Source: Nymphalis io
Taxonomy: Eukaryota; Arthropoda; Insecta; Lepidoptera; Nymphalidae
Assembly (NCBI RefSeq): GCF_905147045.1
Contig: NC_065895.1
Location: 11,041,001 to 11,105,000 of the forward strand
Length of the DNA: 64,000 nt
Direction: 5' to 3'
Shown here: positions 13,380-25,838 of the stretch, piece by piece
How positions within the stretch are numbered: position 1 is the stretch's first letter
Layout of the letters: each line of letters begins with the position of its first letter
The notes under the pieces: model-generated
Told to the model about the DNA's origin: nothing
The model's input: only the letters and a program-made list of their open reading frames with translations
Database searches by the model: none
Program-made: the position numbers and the translations under genes

Positions 13380-13860
13380 AGGAAATGGGTTACGTGGTAT
13401 GTGGACACGACACGTATCCGATGCGCCTCCGTGCCGTGTGCTGCTCGTTCCACTAGAGTGAAACGCTCTACTCCTCGCTATTACGCACAACAGCACGAGA
13501 CCATTTTGACTACCCATCTCCTTAGGGCCGCCTAAAACAACATAAGTATGGATACCCATTAGTATGGTACACCCGTTACTCTAAGAGGTACAAAGGTGCG
13601 TCATTTAAAAAACTGGTTGCCAAATGCATAAAATACCTAGGGATTGTGAGAAAAAAATCACCACCACAGCAAGTGTCGTGTGATAGTGGAAATTGCTTTG
13701 ATAGCCTTCTATGAGACCTTTATGGATCAGAAGGACAAGGAGATAGTGGGATGGTGAAAAGGCAGGCAGGTTACAACCGAAGTACATACGACAAGGGAGA
13801 GGCAACAGATAAGAAGTCTCTGATCGGCATCAAGAACTCTCATAGAGACTAGGTAAGAAC
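13380..13860. other. Unclassified GC-richer stretch
   Basis: Composition departs from the flanks and contains AATCACCACCACAGCAAGTG and GAAATTGCTTTGATAGCCTT. It reads like a transposon remnant but I cannot place it. No domain in either strand's frames. Confidence 0.25.
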
Positions 13861-15069
13861 ATAACTCAATTAACCCTGCGCTTAGGGTACCTCCTAAGTT
13901 ACTATTTTAACATTCATCGAGATCGAAATACTTTAAATTATTAATATTCCCGGCAACCCTAATTACAAGTATTTTAATAAATGTACCATGTAAACTACGT
14001 TGCTTTTAAAAATAAGAGCAGAAAATATCTTGTCAAGAATGTTCAATAAAACCAATCACCGCTTTTGCAGTCCCATGCCATGGCCTCTGTTATTCGGACA
14101 CATAATTGCTTTTCGACGGAAACATCCAATTTGATTTCTATTAAAAATGGTTTTTTTTTAATTACATAGCTCAACACAGTATAACGCGTATATAAAAATC
14201 TATATTCAAATTGAAAATATGTTACAATTAGTGCAATTCCACGTTTACAAAAATGCTAACAATTAAGTTAAACTTTTTCTTAATTTTATACAAAATAAAA
14301 CCAAAAAATAGCATTAAACGATAAGTTATGCATAATCATCAACAACAATAATAGTTCTTCTATAATAATACTCTTAGTATCCCACTATTGGACAAGGCAT
14401 CTTCTTCTGTTAAATAGATGGTTGGAGTTTATTTTACATCGATTGTTTGTTGCGAGTTAAATGTGCATATCTTAGGATTCCATCAGAGACATGCAGGTTT
14501 CTATACGAAGTTTCTTCAAAATTCGTTATTGCTTTCTACGTTTGTATATTATTATACTTCACCATCTCACGTCATCACAAACACCTTTAATTTCCGTATA
14601 ATTTGCAAAAGTAACAAAAATAAAAATCATAGTAATAATAAATTAAAACCAACTTTTTTTTAAAGATACAGAATTTTCAGAATGTTTTTATAGTTGTAAT
14701 CGATAACGGTATTATAATTTTAAAACATTATCATCATCATCAATTTTATGACGTACAAAGTAATTAGTATTAGAATGAATTCGTGCTGAAAGAAAATTCG
14801 AAATGGCTCATTAATTTTCGCCCTTAAGAATTTTATTATTAGACAATTTACTATCGAACCACAGCATATAATAACCTTTTAATTAGGTTTTATAGAGCGC
14901 ACTTGGAAAACCTCTCCTGAACGACTCCTCAAATTCATCGAGATCGACGCCCTCTTCAAATAATTGCCTCTATAGTAGAGCCTACGCATAGATAGAATTT
15001 TTTGTACCTACATTAGGAGAATATTAACAAACTCAAAACTCGTAGCAAAACAGCAGTACAGTAGCAGTA

Positions 15070-15262
15070 TTTTTATGTTTCGGTTTCAGTTCAGTGTAGT
15101 TACAGGCACAAGGGACCTAACATCTTAGTTCCCAAGGATGTTGGCGCATTGGCGATGTAAGCGATGGTTATCATTTCTTACAATGCCAATATACACTTAT
15201 TGGGCGTTGGGGACCACCTAGCATCAGGTGGCCCATATGCTCGTCCGTCTACAAAAAAAAAA
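15070..15262 (+). repeat. SINE-C, 5'-truncated
   Basis: GTGTAGTTACAGGCACAAGG, TTAGTTCCCAAGGATGTTGG, GCATCAGGTGGCCCATATGC, then an A run. Confidence 0.8.
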
Positions 15263-16583
15263 CTATTAAAAAAACGAACAATGATTACTACAATTTGATT
15301 TAAAAAATCGTCTGTATCGTTTGTGTTCTATAATATATGGAAGTCATATATCGCACGTGACTCAATACAAATGTTAAGTCGCCTTATTCACCTAAGGAAC
15401 ACGTTATTGTTTTATATATACGAGAACAGTCCAATTTGTCTAACCCGTGCTGTCAACCTGTTATCTTGGCAAATGATGAAGTGAAAAAAATATTATCTAC
15501 AATAGACGCGTCACGTGAATTTTAACATACAATTTAAATGTTGTCCCTAACAAGTCCAATTGTTAAAATGAACAAAAAAATATTGGCAAGTTTTTTACTG
15601 AATAATTGTTAAACGATGCGTTTGCAATTGTAATAGTTTTAATTTATTCAAAGGTTAATCACCTATTTTCTCATAGATGATTATGACAATGTTCTCCTGA
15701 CGTATCACCATCGAAGCAGCCAATCATAACAGAAAAGTTCAATACAGAATTCAGGCTTATATGCTAGCTAAACAAAAAGCTAATCAAATCCTACTAACGG
15801 TATCATAATGACTTATGTGAAAGGACCTGAAGTTAGTTCATTAAACACTTTTACAAGTTTATTATAAACATAAAAATAAAGAATCAAATGTGTTTTCTTA
15901 ATTTTCTTGTAAAAAATAAAAATGTTTGTATGTTTGTCCTCCATGTGCTGATAAACCATTCATCCGATTGTGATTAATCTTTGATGGGCTGTTAATATAG
16001 TCGTTCTATGTAAACCCATACTATAAATATAATATATAAGGAATTTTAGAAGATAATTTCGAATGCCTTTAAAATCAGTTGTATTTGACAGTTCATTAAA
16101 AAAAAACAATATTTTTTATCAGGATAAATCTAAAAATTTAACATAATTTCAACCATGAATAATCAGGCATTTTGAATTCAGGGACGAACAAGTCTGTATT
16201 TGAAATCCATTTCTATAACTTGTAACAAACAACTTTTTTTTTATTTTAACAGTAAAAACCTTTTGGTCAAACATTTCAACGAAAACGTCAACGGAACAAG
16301 GGTAGGAATTTTAAATGTCTTCACGTTTCGAGTCTTTATGAAAAGGTTCGCTCGATCAAAAACAAACCAAATATTTTTACGAATTTGGATGAAATGTAAA
16401 ATATGTTTTTGGTAATCAAAATCTTTATTTACAATTTTCAAGTCGGCTTTTACACGCACATTTAAATCGTCCTTTTATAGGATCATATTAAATGCAAAGT
16501 GAACTCGTATGTTTAATATAAAAAAAAGTATAATAATATTCTAAGTACATTACAAATTTAAGTTAATAAAGTAAAGTAGAGAG

Positions 16584-16966
16584 TGACAGCCTTGAAATGT
16601 CCCCTTTCTGGGCTGAGCTTCGACCTTTTGAGAGGAAGGCTTGGAGCTAATTGACACATGCAGTTAACCTGAAGATATTTTTTTTCAAAATTCAGAAACT
16701 ACCCCAATTATCGGTTAAAACCCACGTTTCTATTTTATTCCAAGCTTATATTCTAGCCTCTAAGTCATCTTAGCTTGTATTATGTATATGTTTTTTTCGC
16801 TCAATATATACAATAAAAATAAATTCGTACATATAGAGTAATAATATACCGTAACACCGTAACAGCCTGTGAATGTCCGACTGCTGGGCTAAAGGCCTCC
16901 TACCCTCTTTTTGAGGAGAAGGTTTGGAGCTTATTCCGCCACGCTGCTCCAATGCGGGTTGGTAAT
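16584..16966 (-). repeat. Two SINE-A 3' fragments
   Basis: 16584-16655 is an old copy (GACAGCCTTGAAATGTCCCC ... CTTGGAGCTAATT). 16853-16966 is a better copy (ACCGTAACAGCCTGTGAATG ... CTGCTCCAATGCGGGTTGGT). Both are minus strand. Confidence 0.8.
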
Positions 16967-17554
16967 ATACGATACGTATTAAATAACTAGCTATATTATT
17001 CCTCGTCTTATTAATCATTTGCCCCCGGTTTGTCGGGTACGGTTAAGGGCAACAGTACCAAACAAAAGCTGAAAATAATATTTCCTTGCCAAGCAATAGG
17101 TATATTCATTATTTTATTTTTATTTTCAATGTATTTCATATTTACTTTATTTTATTTCCGAATTATAATTAAGCATGTACATTTAACTTATTAATAGACT
17201 GAGTTCAAGCCTATGAGCATTGAGATCACCTTTGTGTTTTTTTGTCAATGTACCTATAATACATTAGCTGATAAAATTTCGATTTCAATAAATAGATTAA
17301 AAAACATATAAAAAAATTCTCGTTTCATATTATAAGATTAATTATATTCCCTTACTTTATATTTTGATCCCTATATAAAAGTATAGCATTCTTACATATC
17401 AGCTATTGCTATATTAAACTGAAAGGCGTAAATATATATTTTATTACTATTAATATATAGTAATGTATGATAAGCTATTATCAACTGTGTATAACATAAC
17501 GAACTAACAACATTATGAAATACTCCTAGATAACTTCTTGAACAGTAGAATCAT

Positions 17555-17595
17555 GAGTTTGTTCTGCAATATACTATATATTGCAGAACAAACTC
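17555..17595. repeat. Perfect hairpin, 19-bp arms, 3-nt loop
   Basis: GAGTTTGTTCTGCAATATA at 17555-17573 and its reverse complement at 17577-17595. Confidence 0.9.
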
Positions 17596-18154
17596 AAAGG
17601 TCAGCCCAGAAAATGATATGTCTGAAAGTGACATGCGCATATTTTTATACACAATGACTTTTATCACTTAATGCGTGTATCCGACGCATCAGAATAGCGT
17701 AACGCCGTAATTCGATTTTTATCGTTTCACAACTGCGATACGCAGTGAATTCTTATAAAATAGCATTGCAGATCTCACCGAAGATGACACATTGCAATTT
17801 GCACACAGATTGCAATGTTCTTTAGGGATTTTAAATTTAAATTGTATAGTTTGCAGGAAACTTAAGAATGATCATATTTTGCTGCAATGCAATGTTTGTC
17901 AAATATATTTATAATGAAAGTTTAACATGAATAGAAATGTGATACCTATTCTATTTTTTAAAATCAAGAACATAAAATCCAACGCAGACACAACATAGTA
18001 GCGATGTTTCTAGAATTGTGTATACGAATACATGTGTACAATTATTAATTAATTATTTTGAACACTTCATTTGAATCAATATTTTTTAAATGAAACTTCT
18101 TTGAAAATGAAAGATTTTGAATGTTATAGAATTTAGAAGCAACGTTAGCAACGT

Positions 18155-18306
18155 CCTTTCTAATACTATAAATGCAAAAGTTAGTCTGTTTGTTTATTAT
18201 GCTTTCACAGCTTAATTTCTCAACAGGGTACAGAAAAAGACAGAGGGTACCAAACACCTTCTCCCTCCCCTAAAGCACGGGCGATGCCGCGGGCGGGAAA
18301 TAGTAT
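18155..18306 (+). repeat. Helitron-like fragment
   Basis: CTAATACTATAAATGCAAAA, TTTATTATGCTTTCACAGC and the end CGATGCCGCGGGCGGGAAAT. Relatives: 15895-16030 (+), 19505-19640 (+), 30550-30605 (-), 40140-40275 (-), 46890-46985 (+), 54815-54975 (+). Confidence 0.5.
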
Positions 18307-18354
18307 TATATTATTTAAAAAAAACATTGAGCTGTACCTGCGTCATAGAACACG

Positions 18355-18379
18355 CAACAGATATGTCACATATCTGTTG
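18355..18379. repeat. Hairpin, 12-bp arms, 1-nt loop
   Basis: CAACAGATATGT, C, ACATATCTGTTG. Confidence 0.85.
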
Positions 18380-18458
18380 TGTGTAACTACGAATTATTTG
18401 TGTTTTAATTTTTTTTGTTAATAGAAGACGTAAGTTTTTTTAATTATTAATATTCAAA

Positions 18459-18820
18459 ACTGTCTCGTTGGTCTAGTGGCTTGATGTAAGGCCGCAGACA
18501 CGGAGGTCCTGGGTTTAATTCCCAGGTCGGGCCAATGAAAAGTTGTGTTTTTCTGTCAGAAAATTCTCAGTAGCAGCCCGGAGTCTGGAAGTTGGAAGTG
18601 TATATACTCCTGTGCCTTGGAAAGCACGTAAAGCCATTGGTCCTACGCCTAAACTCTTTCCGGTCGTGTCGGATAGCCGTCCCATCAGATTATGAGAGTT
18701 AAGGGATAGAGAATGCACAAATGTGTGCACAAACACGCGCACACACTTGCGGACTATAATATCTCTCTTAAGATTGGCCGCCGTGGCCTAAATCTGTCTG
18801 GAGGACATTATTATATTATT
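18459..18820 (+). repeat. SINE-B, full length
   Basis: Most complete SINE-B: ACTGTCTCGTTGGTCTAGTG, GGGTTTAATTCCCAGGTCGG, ACTCCTGTGCCTTGGAAAGC, TCTTTCCGGTCGTGTCGGAT, CTAAATCTGTCTGGAGGACA and an ATT-type tail. Confidence 0.9.
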
Positions 18821-19639
18821 TAACATTCAAAAGTCTTATCCATTTGAAATAAGCATAAAATATCTGCCATATACCATGACTTGTTCCCTTTTATGGATTC
18901 AATTTTCTAATTACCTAGTTGCAGTATTTTTATAATTTTATACGTGTTTTTAATTATGATGAATGGTCTAAGAAAAAGGAATTACAAAACACACAAGAAC
19001 CCTTTCGAATATTACGACACCCATTAAAACAGTCCATAACGCAAGGCTAATACAACTGTGAGTCTGCGACCTATTTTCTGTATTATTTATGGAATTTCTA
19101 TAGCAAACGTTATTACCAACGTCTCATAAAAAGAAGTTACAAGCTTACTACAATTTTGTTACACACTAAAGAATGTTCAACCACAGTCTCTGATTACAAC
19201 ATAGATTGAAATTATTAGATAACAAGCAATGTCGGTAATTCTGTTCACGTGGTCTTTGGGCACTGGGTTACAGTTTTTAGCGCTCTTGAATATTGCTTAT
19301 AATAACATCATCATAGAACGGACGTTTTCTTCAAGAATCTAACAGGAATCGAAGGTTCCTTTATATAATTTTTGTTACTCCGTGGTGTGAGATCACACAT
19401 AGACCCAAAATAATAATAATAGTAGTTAAAAATTATAACAGTATACAAGATTAATTCTATACTAATATTACAGTATTTATTTTATATTACAATTTTTTTT
19501 TGGATTTATAAATGCAAATAAAAATTGTTTGTCTGTCTATTAAGTTTTCACGGCTAAACCGCGGCATCGGTTTTGATGAAATTTGGTATGAAGCTAGCTT
19601 GAACCAAAACCTTTCTTTGATCAAGCTTGTTGGCATAGG

Positions 19640-20530
19640 CTACTTTATACTTTGGTGAGATCTCCATTGACGTCGAGTCGACAATGAAGGCTTGTCCTTG
19701 ACAGTCGATGGAACTTTAAAAAGCATTTTAACCGTCTCGCTCCTAAGCTCATCGGAGCAGCCGCAGCATTGAACCGACTACTACCGAATGTGGGTGGATC
19801 GAATGTTAGTTGTCGCCGTCTGTATGCCGGTGTGATACGATCCACGGCTCTCTATGGAGCTCCAATATGGGTCGACGCCCTCACGGCCCAGAATAAGACA
19901 AATCTGCGTCGACCACAGATCACACCGTTGCATATGAGGCGGCATGCATACTGGATCTAGAGGCCGAAGTGCTGTCATCGGTATATGGAAGATTTCTGAA
20001 GCTAAAAAGGCAACGGGTTATCTTCCTCCAGAACAAATAAGACGCTGGAGAAAGTGTCGTAAAGTGGAGAGGCGCCTATGTATGGTCTTATGACTATTAC
20101 GGCGATAAGCCCATACTTCAGCAGTTCACTCTAGGAAGTGATGAGCGCTCACGTTTGACCTTGTGCAGACCCTTACGGACACGGATGTTTTGGTAGGTAT
20201 CTGTGCAGGGTGGCTCTTAGAGAGCCCACTCAAGTGTGTCATGAATGTGGACATGATAATGATACGGCACAGCACACATTATCGGAGCGTCCAGCGTGGG
20301 CGGAACCATGAAGACGACTTGTCGCTGCTGTCGGACGGGACCTTTCGCTACCAGCCATTGCGAAGGCTATGGTAGAGCACAAGACCTCCTGGATGGCGAT
20401 GGTTGCGTACTGCGAGCACGTCATATTAATTAAGGAGCAAGCGGAGCGATCAGATTGAAGATGTATCTGCTGAGCTCATGCGCCGCAAGAGAGTGGGGCG
20501 TAGACGAGTGGCCTACGGTCGACAGCTACC
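19640..20530 (+). pseudogene. Decayed R1-clade-like LINE reverse-transcriptase remnant
   Basis: Frame pieces read LVLDSRWNFKKHF, AAAALNRLLPNVGG, CRRLYAGVIRSTALYGAPIW and NLRRPQ (about 19690-19920). After a frame change come VAYEAACILDLEAEVLSSVY (about 19930-19990), ILQQFTL.SDERSRLTLCRPL (about 20110-20170), and a Cys/His segment with CHE.GHDNDTAQH and an RPAW-like site (about 20235-20300). This is the RT C-terminus and zinc-knuckle order of R1-type elements. Several stops and deletions make it dead. Just upstream (19505-19640) is a Helitron-like fragment. Confidence 0.8.
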
Positions 20531-20809
20531 CCCCTAATGAATAATAGCCTATGGGTGGCAGATGCGGGGACGTCTGTATCATCATCTCACAGAGTAACAA
20601 GTTTCCTATTGCTAAAATTTTCTAAACACCTAAAAAGGTGTATATAAAATTTTATATATCAGTGACTGCGAACCAGTTTACCAGGAGAGCAACAACGTGC
20701 ACACAGAGGGATGGTCTAGGTAGCTAAACTCATTCTCATAAAATTTTGCAAGTAGTTTCTGAAATGAAATAAAAATTTAAAATTAAACTGGAAAAAAAAC
20801 ATTTCAGTA

Positions 20810-21214
20810 TTAGGTACGAGAACTTGTAAGCATATCACACACTGTTGTTCTGGATACTGAGATTACACTATACAGTATAATAAGCTCGCGCAACATCTGC
20901 CGCCATGACGTGATTTTTTTCTGTCCGGGGTCTGGAAACCACACTTTGTGTAGCTCTGGTATTAAGCAAGAAGAGATCGATGTTAGTTCGTAGATTCGTC
21001 GATTTTTATAAAGGAAAGAGAAATATAATTGTATATGATTATTAAATGTATGTGATTGATGAAAAGGTAACTGCAGAGCTTCTTGTCGGTTCTTCTCCGT
21101 AGTATTATGAATCGCTGGTAGATTTCCATCAAATTTATTTGTATAATAACGATTTAAAGATGCTAAAATATACTTCCTAATTGTCTCTCTTTGTATGTGT
21201 TGCAGTGAAAACAT
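20810..21214 (-). other. Unassigned 134-codon open frame
   Basis: Begins with a true ATG (MFSLQHIQRETIRKY) and is open to a stop at 20810. It has a mixed, non-repetitive composition and a WFPDPGQKK segment. I recognise no domain, signal peptide or splice context, and there is no TATA box or clear poly(A) signal. It lies 280 bp past a dead LINE, so it may be transposon-derived or chance. Confidence 0.15.
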
Positions 21215-21669
21215 TGTATATATATTTTACAATTGTTGACCCATGGTGTATACAGCATACTACAGCATATTATATGCTTAAATTATATTTTTTACCAGTG
21301 TGTATTATATTATGTGTTTGTGTTAATATTATAGTATTTCCTATACATAAAATTTGATAATTAATAGGACATCCATTAATAGCAAATAAAACGCTACTCC
21401 GGAAAATTTAGACTTAAAAACTTCAGCAAATAGTTAATGCTTCGAAAATTATTAACGGTCAAAAGTTGTTTAATCGCCTGTCCCTGACGAAAACTTAGTT
21501 TACAAACCTATTAATAAGATACGGACAGATTTAACTAATCTTAACTTCTATAAATTATGCGAAATAGACACCCTTGTGACAGTAACCGTGCTCCTGGACG
21601 AAATAATACAGTTTAATTTGAAATAACTGTCTCGAATGTAACGATAAACTAGTCATTAAATTCAAATAT

Positions 21670-22005
21670 TCGCGGTTCAAATCCAGCCAGCTACACTGAA
21701 TTTTCATGTTCTTAATTTGAGCTTAATACTCATCTGGTGAACTGTTAATAAATTACACCTGTTAATAAAAACACCGTGAGGAGTGAGAAGCCTGCATGCG
21801 TTTGATAAAAATCTGTCAAATTTTCAGTAGTTCGAAATTTAAAAGTTGGCTGTTTTTACAATCCCGTGCCTCTCAAAAAGCCTTGATTTCGCAACTGAGC
21901 AATAGTATTGGATTATAAGAGTGGGGTTAAAGAAAGTGCACCTGTGTTTGCGCACGTATTTGTGAACTATAATAAAATGTCGTGACCGAAATCGATCAGG
22001 AGTTA
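21670..22005 (+). repeat. Chimeric repeat: decayed SINE-A joined to SINE-B 3' part
   Basis: 21670-21830 follows SINE-A (GGTTCAAATCCAGCCAGCTA, CACCGTGAGGAGTGAGAAGC). 21835-22005 follows SINE-B (CCCGTGCCTCTCAAAAAGCC, GTGACCGAAATCGATCAGGA). An apparent 122-codon frame that starts in it is not treated as a gene. Confidence 0.6.
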
Positions 22006-22494
22006 TCTCCATCACCTCGTAATGAATTAAACAAATTAAATTGTAAAGATAAAAATGCTTACTCGCCTATGATTGATATTACCGAATCTACGCAACAGGA
22101 ACACGACCGCGCAATATCAAGGTTAATAGGGGTCACTAGATGTCCTACATACAAAAGTGTTGATCAAGTACCATTAACGCATCTGTTATTCAATCGTACA
22201 ATACGTGTACAAACTTCGCTTCTTACGCTACAAAGTAAAGAATTGTTTTTTTTTGTTGTGCACCGAATAAAAGGTAAACAGTATAACATAATATCGACCT
22301 TTAGAGCGACTACACATAAGCGGTCTTATATCCAAAAAGCAATCATATGAAAAAAACAAATAAACACTAATTCAAGACAATAAATAAAAAAATAATTTGT
22401 ATATTATATTATTTATTGTACTCTAAACACTGAAACTAAAATACACTTAAGAATTTACAAAAGTGCCATGAGGTGCTCCTAGAATCAGCCTTAT

Positions 22495-22553
22495 AAAAAG
22501 CTTGGAGTTTGATTGCTGCTTTATCGAAGCAGCAATCAAACTCCAAGCTTTTT
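22495..22553. repeat. Perfect hairpin, 27-bp arms, 5-nt loop
   Basis: Left arm 22495-22521 begins AAAAAGCTTGGAGTTTG. Right arm 22527-22553 is its exact reverse complement. Loop TATCG. Confidence 0.9.
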
Positions 22554-23449
22554 TTAATATCTATATAATTTTGTACAGAATAATATACTTTATTTTAGGG
22601 ACAAAATCAAGCGAAGCCAAATCATGGAGCCTCTTGTTTTTTTTTTTTTTTTTTTTCATTGTCCACCACTAATAAAATAGCCAACCAAATAATATAATAG
22701 CGGGGGATTCCAACGCATATAAATATTAGTTATGAAGAATAATTCATTTAAAACATTTTACAATTAGTTTTAACTTATTTGATTAGAATAAATTAATTTC
22801 CCAAGGTAAATGATTAACTCCTGCAATTATTATGCTAATTTATCGATACGTCACTTAGGTTCTTTACTTTTGGTGAGTAAACGCTGCGCCGAGGGTATTT
22901 TTTTAATCGTAATAAAGATTCATCGCGTATCATATACTTTAGAAGCCAAAGAATAGAATATATTTAAATATTTGAAAATACAAGGTCGAATACAATTTTT
23001 TTGTCATATAATATTTCGTTTATAATTCTCGGTGCGTTTGTAAGCGGCGTACTTTTAATTTAAAAGTAAGTTTAAAAAAAAACATTAGTATTTTGTGACC
23101 GTAATCCATTTCCCGTCACATTCACACGAAATCGGTGAATTATACAAAACTGAGCTCAGATAAACATTAAATCCTCTAATGGCATAGATAATATCTATTT
23201 TTTTAATATACTTAATCCAGATCGATGTATGTTCGTAAAAACAAGTATGCATTTAAATATAACCGTAAGACACACTTATTCCGTAAAGAATTATGTATAA
23301 GCCGTGTTTGTTTACTAATTTCGGAAGTAAAATCACCATATACATAGCTTGGTAGTAATAAAAACTATGTAATAATGAATCAATTTAACATGCTGAATAA
23401 AATCGATTTTATTTAAATTCTATTGACTTGATGGCAGGCTTTGTTATAT

Positions 23450-23660
23450 TAGGCAGGCAGACTGACAAGTCTGTCACCTAATATTAAGTAGGAAATGTTA
23501 ACCATCACTTACAACGCCAATGTGCCAACAACCTTGGGAACTAAGATTGAGTCTGTAGTAACCACTATTAAACGTGAAACATTTATACCAAGTTCACAAA
23601 ATGCTACTATGTATTTGACGGTAGGGTAACCAATAAATGGGTGGTATTAATCAGCAATTA
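23450..23660 (-). repeat. SINE-C, degenerate
   Basis: TTAACCATCACTTACAACGC, CAACAACCTTGGGAACTAAG and a weak tail. Confidence 0.6.
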
Positions 23661-24061
23661 ACTTTAAAACAATAACAAAAAAGCCACAGACAACGGAACG
23701 TTTTTCAAGTATCATTTTTAAATAACTTTCTTTGTTTCTTATAGTTAGTGTAGCGAAATATTCACACATGGCTTACTGTTATAATTAGCTAACGCCTTGG
23801 CTTAAGAATAAAAAGAAAAAAAAATAGATTTACATTTTAATTCAATCGGATCTATAGTTTCGTATACCTCGTGATGAGTCATTCAGTCAGTGGTATTTCG
23901 TTTATATTTATATAAAATATTCAATATTCATTAAATAACATAAAAAACACTATAATGTTTAATAAGCATAAGTTTTAAAATCATCATTAACTGTATCATG
24001 TGTAGCATCATGCAAACTATTTTTTTTTTCAAAACAATAATATACCCTCATAACCGTAACC

Positions 24062-24361
24062 GTAACAGCCTGTGAATGTCCCACTGCTGGGCTAAAGGCC
24101 TCCTCTCCTCTTTTTGAGGAGAAGGTTTGGAGCTTATTCCACCACGCTGCTCCCATGCGGGTTGGTAGAATTCACATGTGGTAGAATTTCAGTGAAATTA
24201 GACACATGCAGGTTTCCTCACGATGTTTTCCTTCACCGTAAAGCACGAGATAAATTATAATCACAAATTAAGCACATGAAAATTCAGTGGTGCTTGCTCG
24301 GGTTTGAACCCACGATCATCGGTTAAGATTCACGCGTTCTTACCACAGGGCCATCTCGGCT
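24062..24361 (-). repeat. SINE-A, full length
   Basis: Complete from GTAACAGCCTGTGAATG to the tRNA-like head (GAGCCGAGATGGCC...GTGGTAAGAACGCGTGAATC, with the B-box GGGTTCAAACCCGAGC). This is the reference copy for the family in this window. Confidence 0.9.
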
Positions 24362-24725
24362 TTTTACCCTACCCTCATAAACCAATGATAATAAATAAAC
24401 CGGTCATAATTTCCCGTGCACAAAATCAAACCAAAAGACTCCTCAGACGTAAATGTTAAATTGAACGCAACTGACAAGTTCGAATCATTTTCAGGGTTGC
24501 TAATCATTTATTTCGAAATTAGCAATTGTTTTTAACCGACTTCGAGAAAAGGCGTACATTACTTTTTTTTAACATGATCAGTTACTCGAATTAAAATGTT
24601 AGATCGATTTGAATGATTTAAGCTTTATTTTATTGAGGTAAGTCCCCAGGTGATCTTATATATTTGTCATCAATATATACTTTCGATTCGTTTCGATTTT
24701 TTTAAACTGTTTTATTTTTAAAAAA

Positions 24726-24988
24726 ACGAGATAACCCAGTGGTTAGAACGAGTGAATCTTAACTGATAATCGTGGGTTCAAACCCGGGTAAGCACCACTG
24801 AATTTCCATGTGCTTTATTTGTATTTATAATTCGTCTCGTGCTTGACGGTGAAGGAAAACATCGTGCGGATACTGCATGTGTTTTATTTCACTGAAATAC
24901 ATGTGTATTTCACCAACCAGCATTGAATAAACTGCTAAAAGGAGAGGAGGCCTTAGCCCAGCAGTGGGACATTCACAGGCTGTTACTA
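24726..24988 (+). repeat. SINE-A, full length, opposite orientation
   Basis: tRNA-like head (CCAGTGGTTAGAACGAGTGA, GTGGGTTCAAACCCGGGTAA), body CGTCTCGTGCTTGACGGTGA, end CAGGCTGTTACTAAT. It faces the copy at 24062-24361 about 360 bp away. Confidence 0.9.
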
Positions 24989-25057
24989 ATTAGAATGTGA
25001 GTGATTTTCTTTTCAAAATTGCTAACTTACTCACGTTCCCCCACTTCCCGACAATTT

Positions 25058-25345
25058 ACTGGTGGTAAGGCTCTGTGCAAGCTCGCCTGAATAGGTACCA
25101 CCCACTCATCAGATATTCTACCGCAAACCAGCAGCACTTGGTAATGTTGTGTTCCGTTTTAAGAATGAGCTAGCCAGTGTAATTACAGGTACAAAAGACA
25201 TAACATCTTAGTTCCCAAGGTTGGTGACGCATTGACGATGTAAGCGATGGTTAACATTTCTTACAATGCCAATGTCTATGGGCGTTGGTGACCATTTAGC
25301 ATTTAGTTACCCATATGCTCCGCCTACCTGTGCTACAAAAAGAAG
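25058..25345 (+). repeat. SINE-C, full length
   Basis: ACTGGTGGTAAGGCTCTGTG, GGTACCACCCACTCATCAGA, ACATCTTAGTTCCCAAGGTT and CATATGCTCCGCCTACC. Confidence 0.85.
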
Positions 25346-25547
25346 CAATTTATATGCGAATTAATTATTTGACACAGAATATAAATCAGTAAGAAAATTA
25401 ATTAATATTCAATTCTATAAGACATTTTCTTATATTTATTAGGTCGTTTATTTTATTATTATTATTTCGTTTGTCCTTTTAGTATAGGCAAAGGATTATT
25501 TATTATTGTAGTATGACTATCAATACTGACCTTAATTTAATATATGA

Positions 25548-25838
25548 ATATTATAATATCCTGGGACATTTTTCACACACGGCCATCTGATCCCAAATTA
25601 AGCTTGTACAAAGCTTGTACTATGGAAACCAGACAACTGATATACTACATATACTACTTTTCTTTTGTAAATGCATACTTATATAGATAATAACACCCAG
25701 ACTCAGGACAAACAGAAATGTTCATGCACACAAATGTCTGTCCTGGGTGGGAATCGAACCCACAACCTTCGGCGTTAAAGTCAAGTATCTACCAACGGTG
25801 TATCGGTTGGCGTAACCGGCTCCGGCTTGGCATATTTG
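25548..25838 (-). repeat. SINE-D, full-length tRNA-derived SINE
   Basis: Minus-strand tRNA-like head (GCCGGTTACGCCAACCGATA, B-box GGGTTCGATTCCCACCCAGG). The body is GACAGACATTTGTGTGCATG, GAGTCTGGGTGTTATTATC and GATCAGATGGCCGTGTGTGA, and it ends CCCAGGATATTAT. Only copy seen in the window. Not a functional tRNA gene: the head runs straight into a conserved SINE body. Confidence 0.75.

Larger units (their letters stand above)
13861..18154. other. Non-coding, AT-rich
   Basis: Contains the SINE and hairpin features listed at 15070, 16584-16966 and 17555. The overlapping frames at 16200-16460 on both strands are low-complexity and have no domain. Confidence 0.45.
22006..24061. other. Non-coding, AT-rich
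   Basis: Holds the 27-bp hairpin at 22495, a T run near 22637-22658 and a weak SINE-C at 23450. No supported gene. Confidence 0.45.

Noticed and set aside
16200..16459. Overlapping 71- and 72-codon frames on opposite strands
   Set aside because: Mirror-image, low-complexity frames with no domain or splice evidence.
21982..22350. 122-codon plus-strand frame
   Set aside because: It begins at GTG inside the SINE-B 3' end and has no recognisable domain.
22495..22553. Rho-independent terminator (stem plus T run)
   Set aside because: Looks like one, but such terminators do not operate in nuclear protein-gene transcription; reported as a hairpin only.
24300..24361. tRNA gene
   Set aside because: Good B-box and head, but it continues into the SINE-A body; the same holds for the heads at 12939, 18459, 25740, 24726 and 30825.
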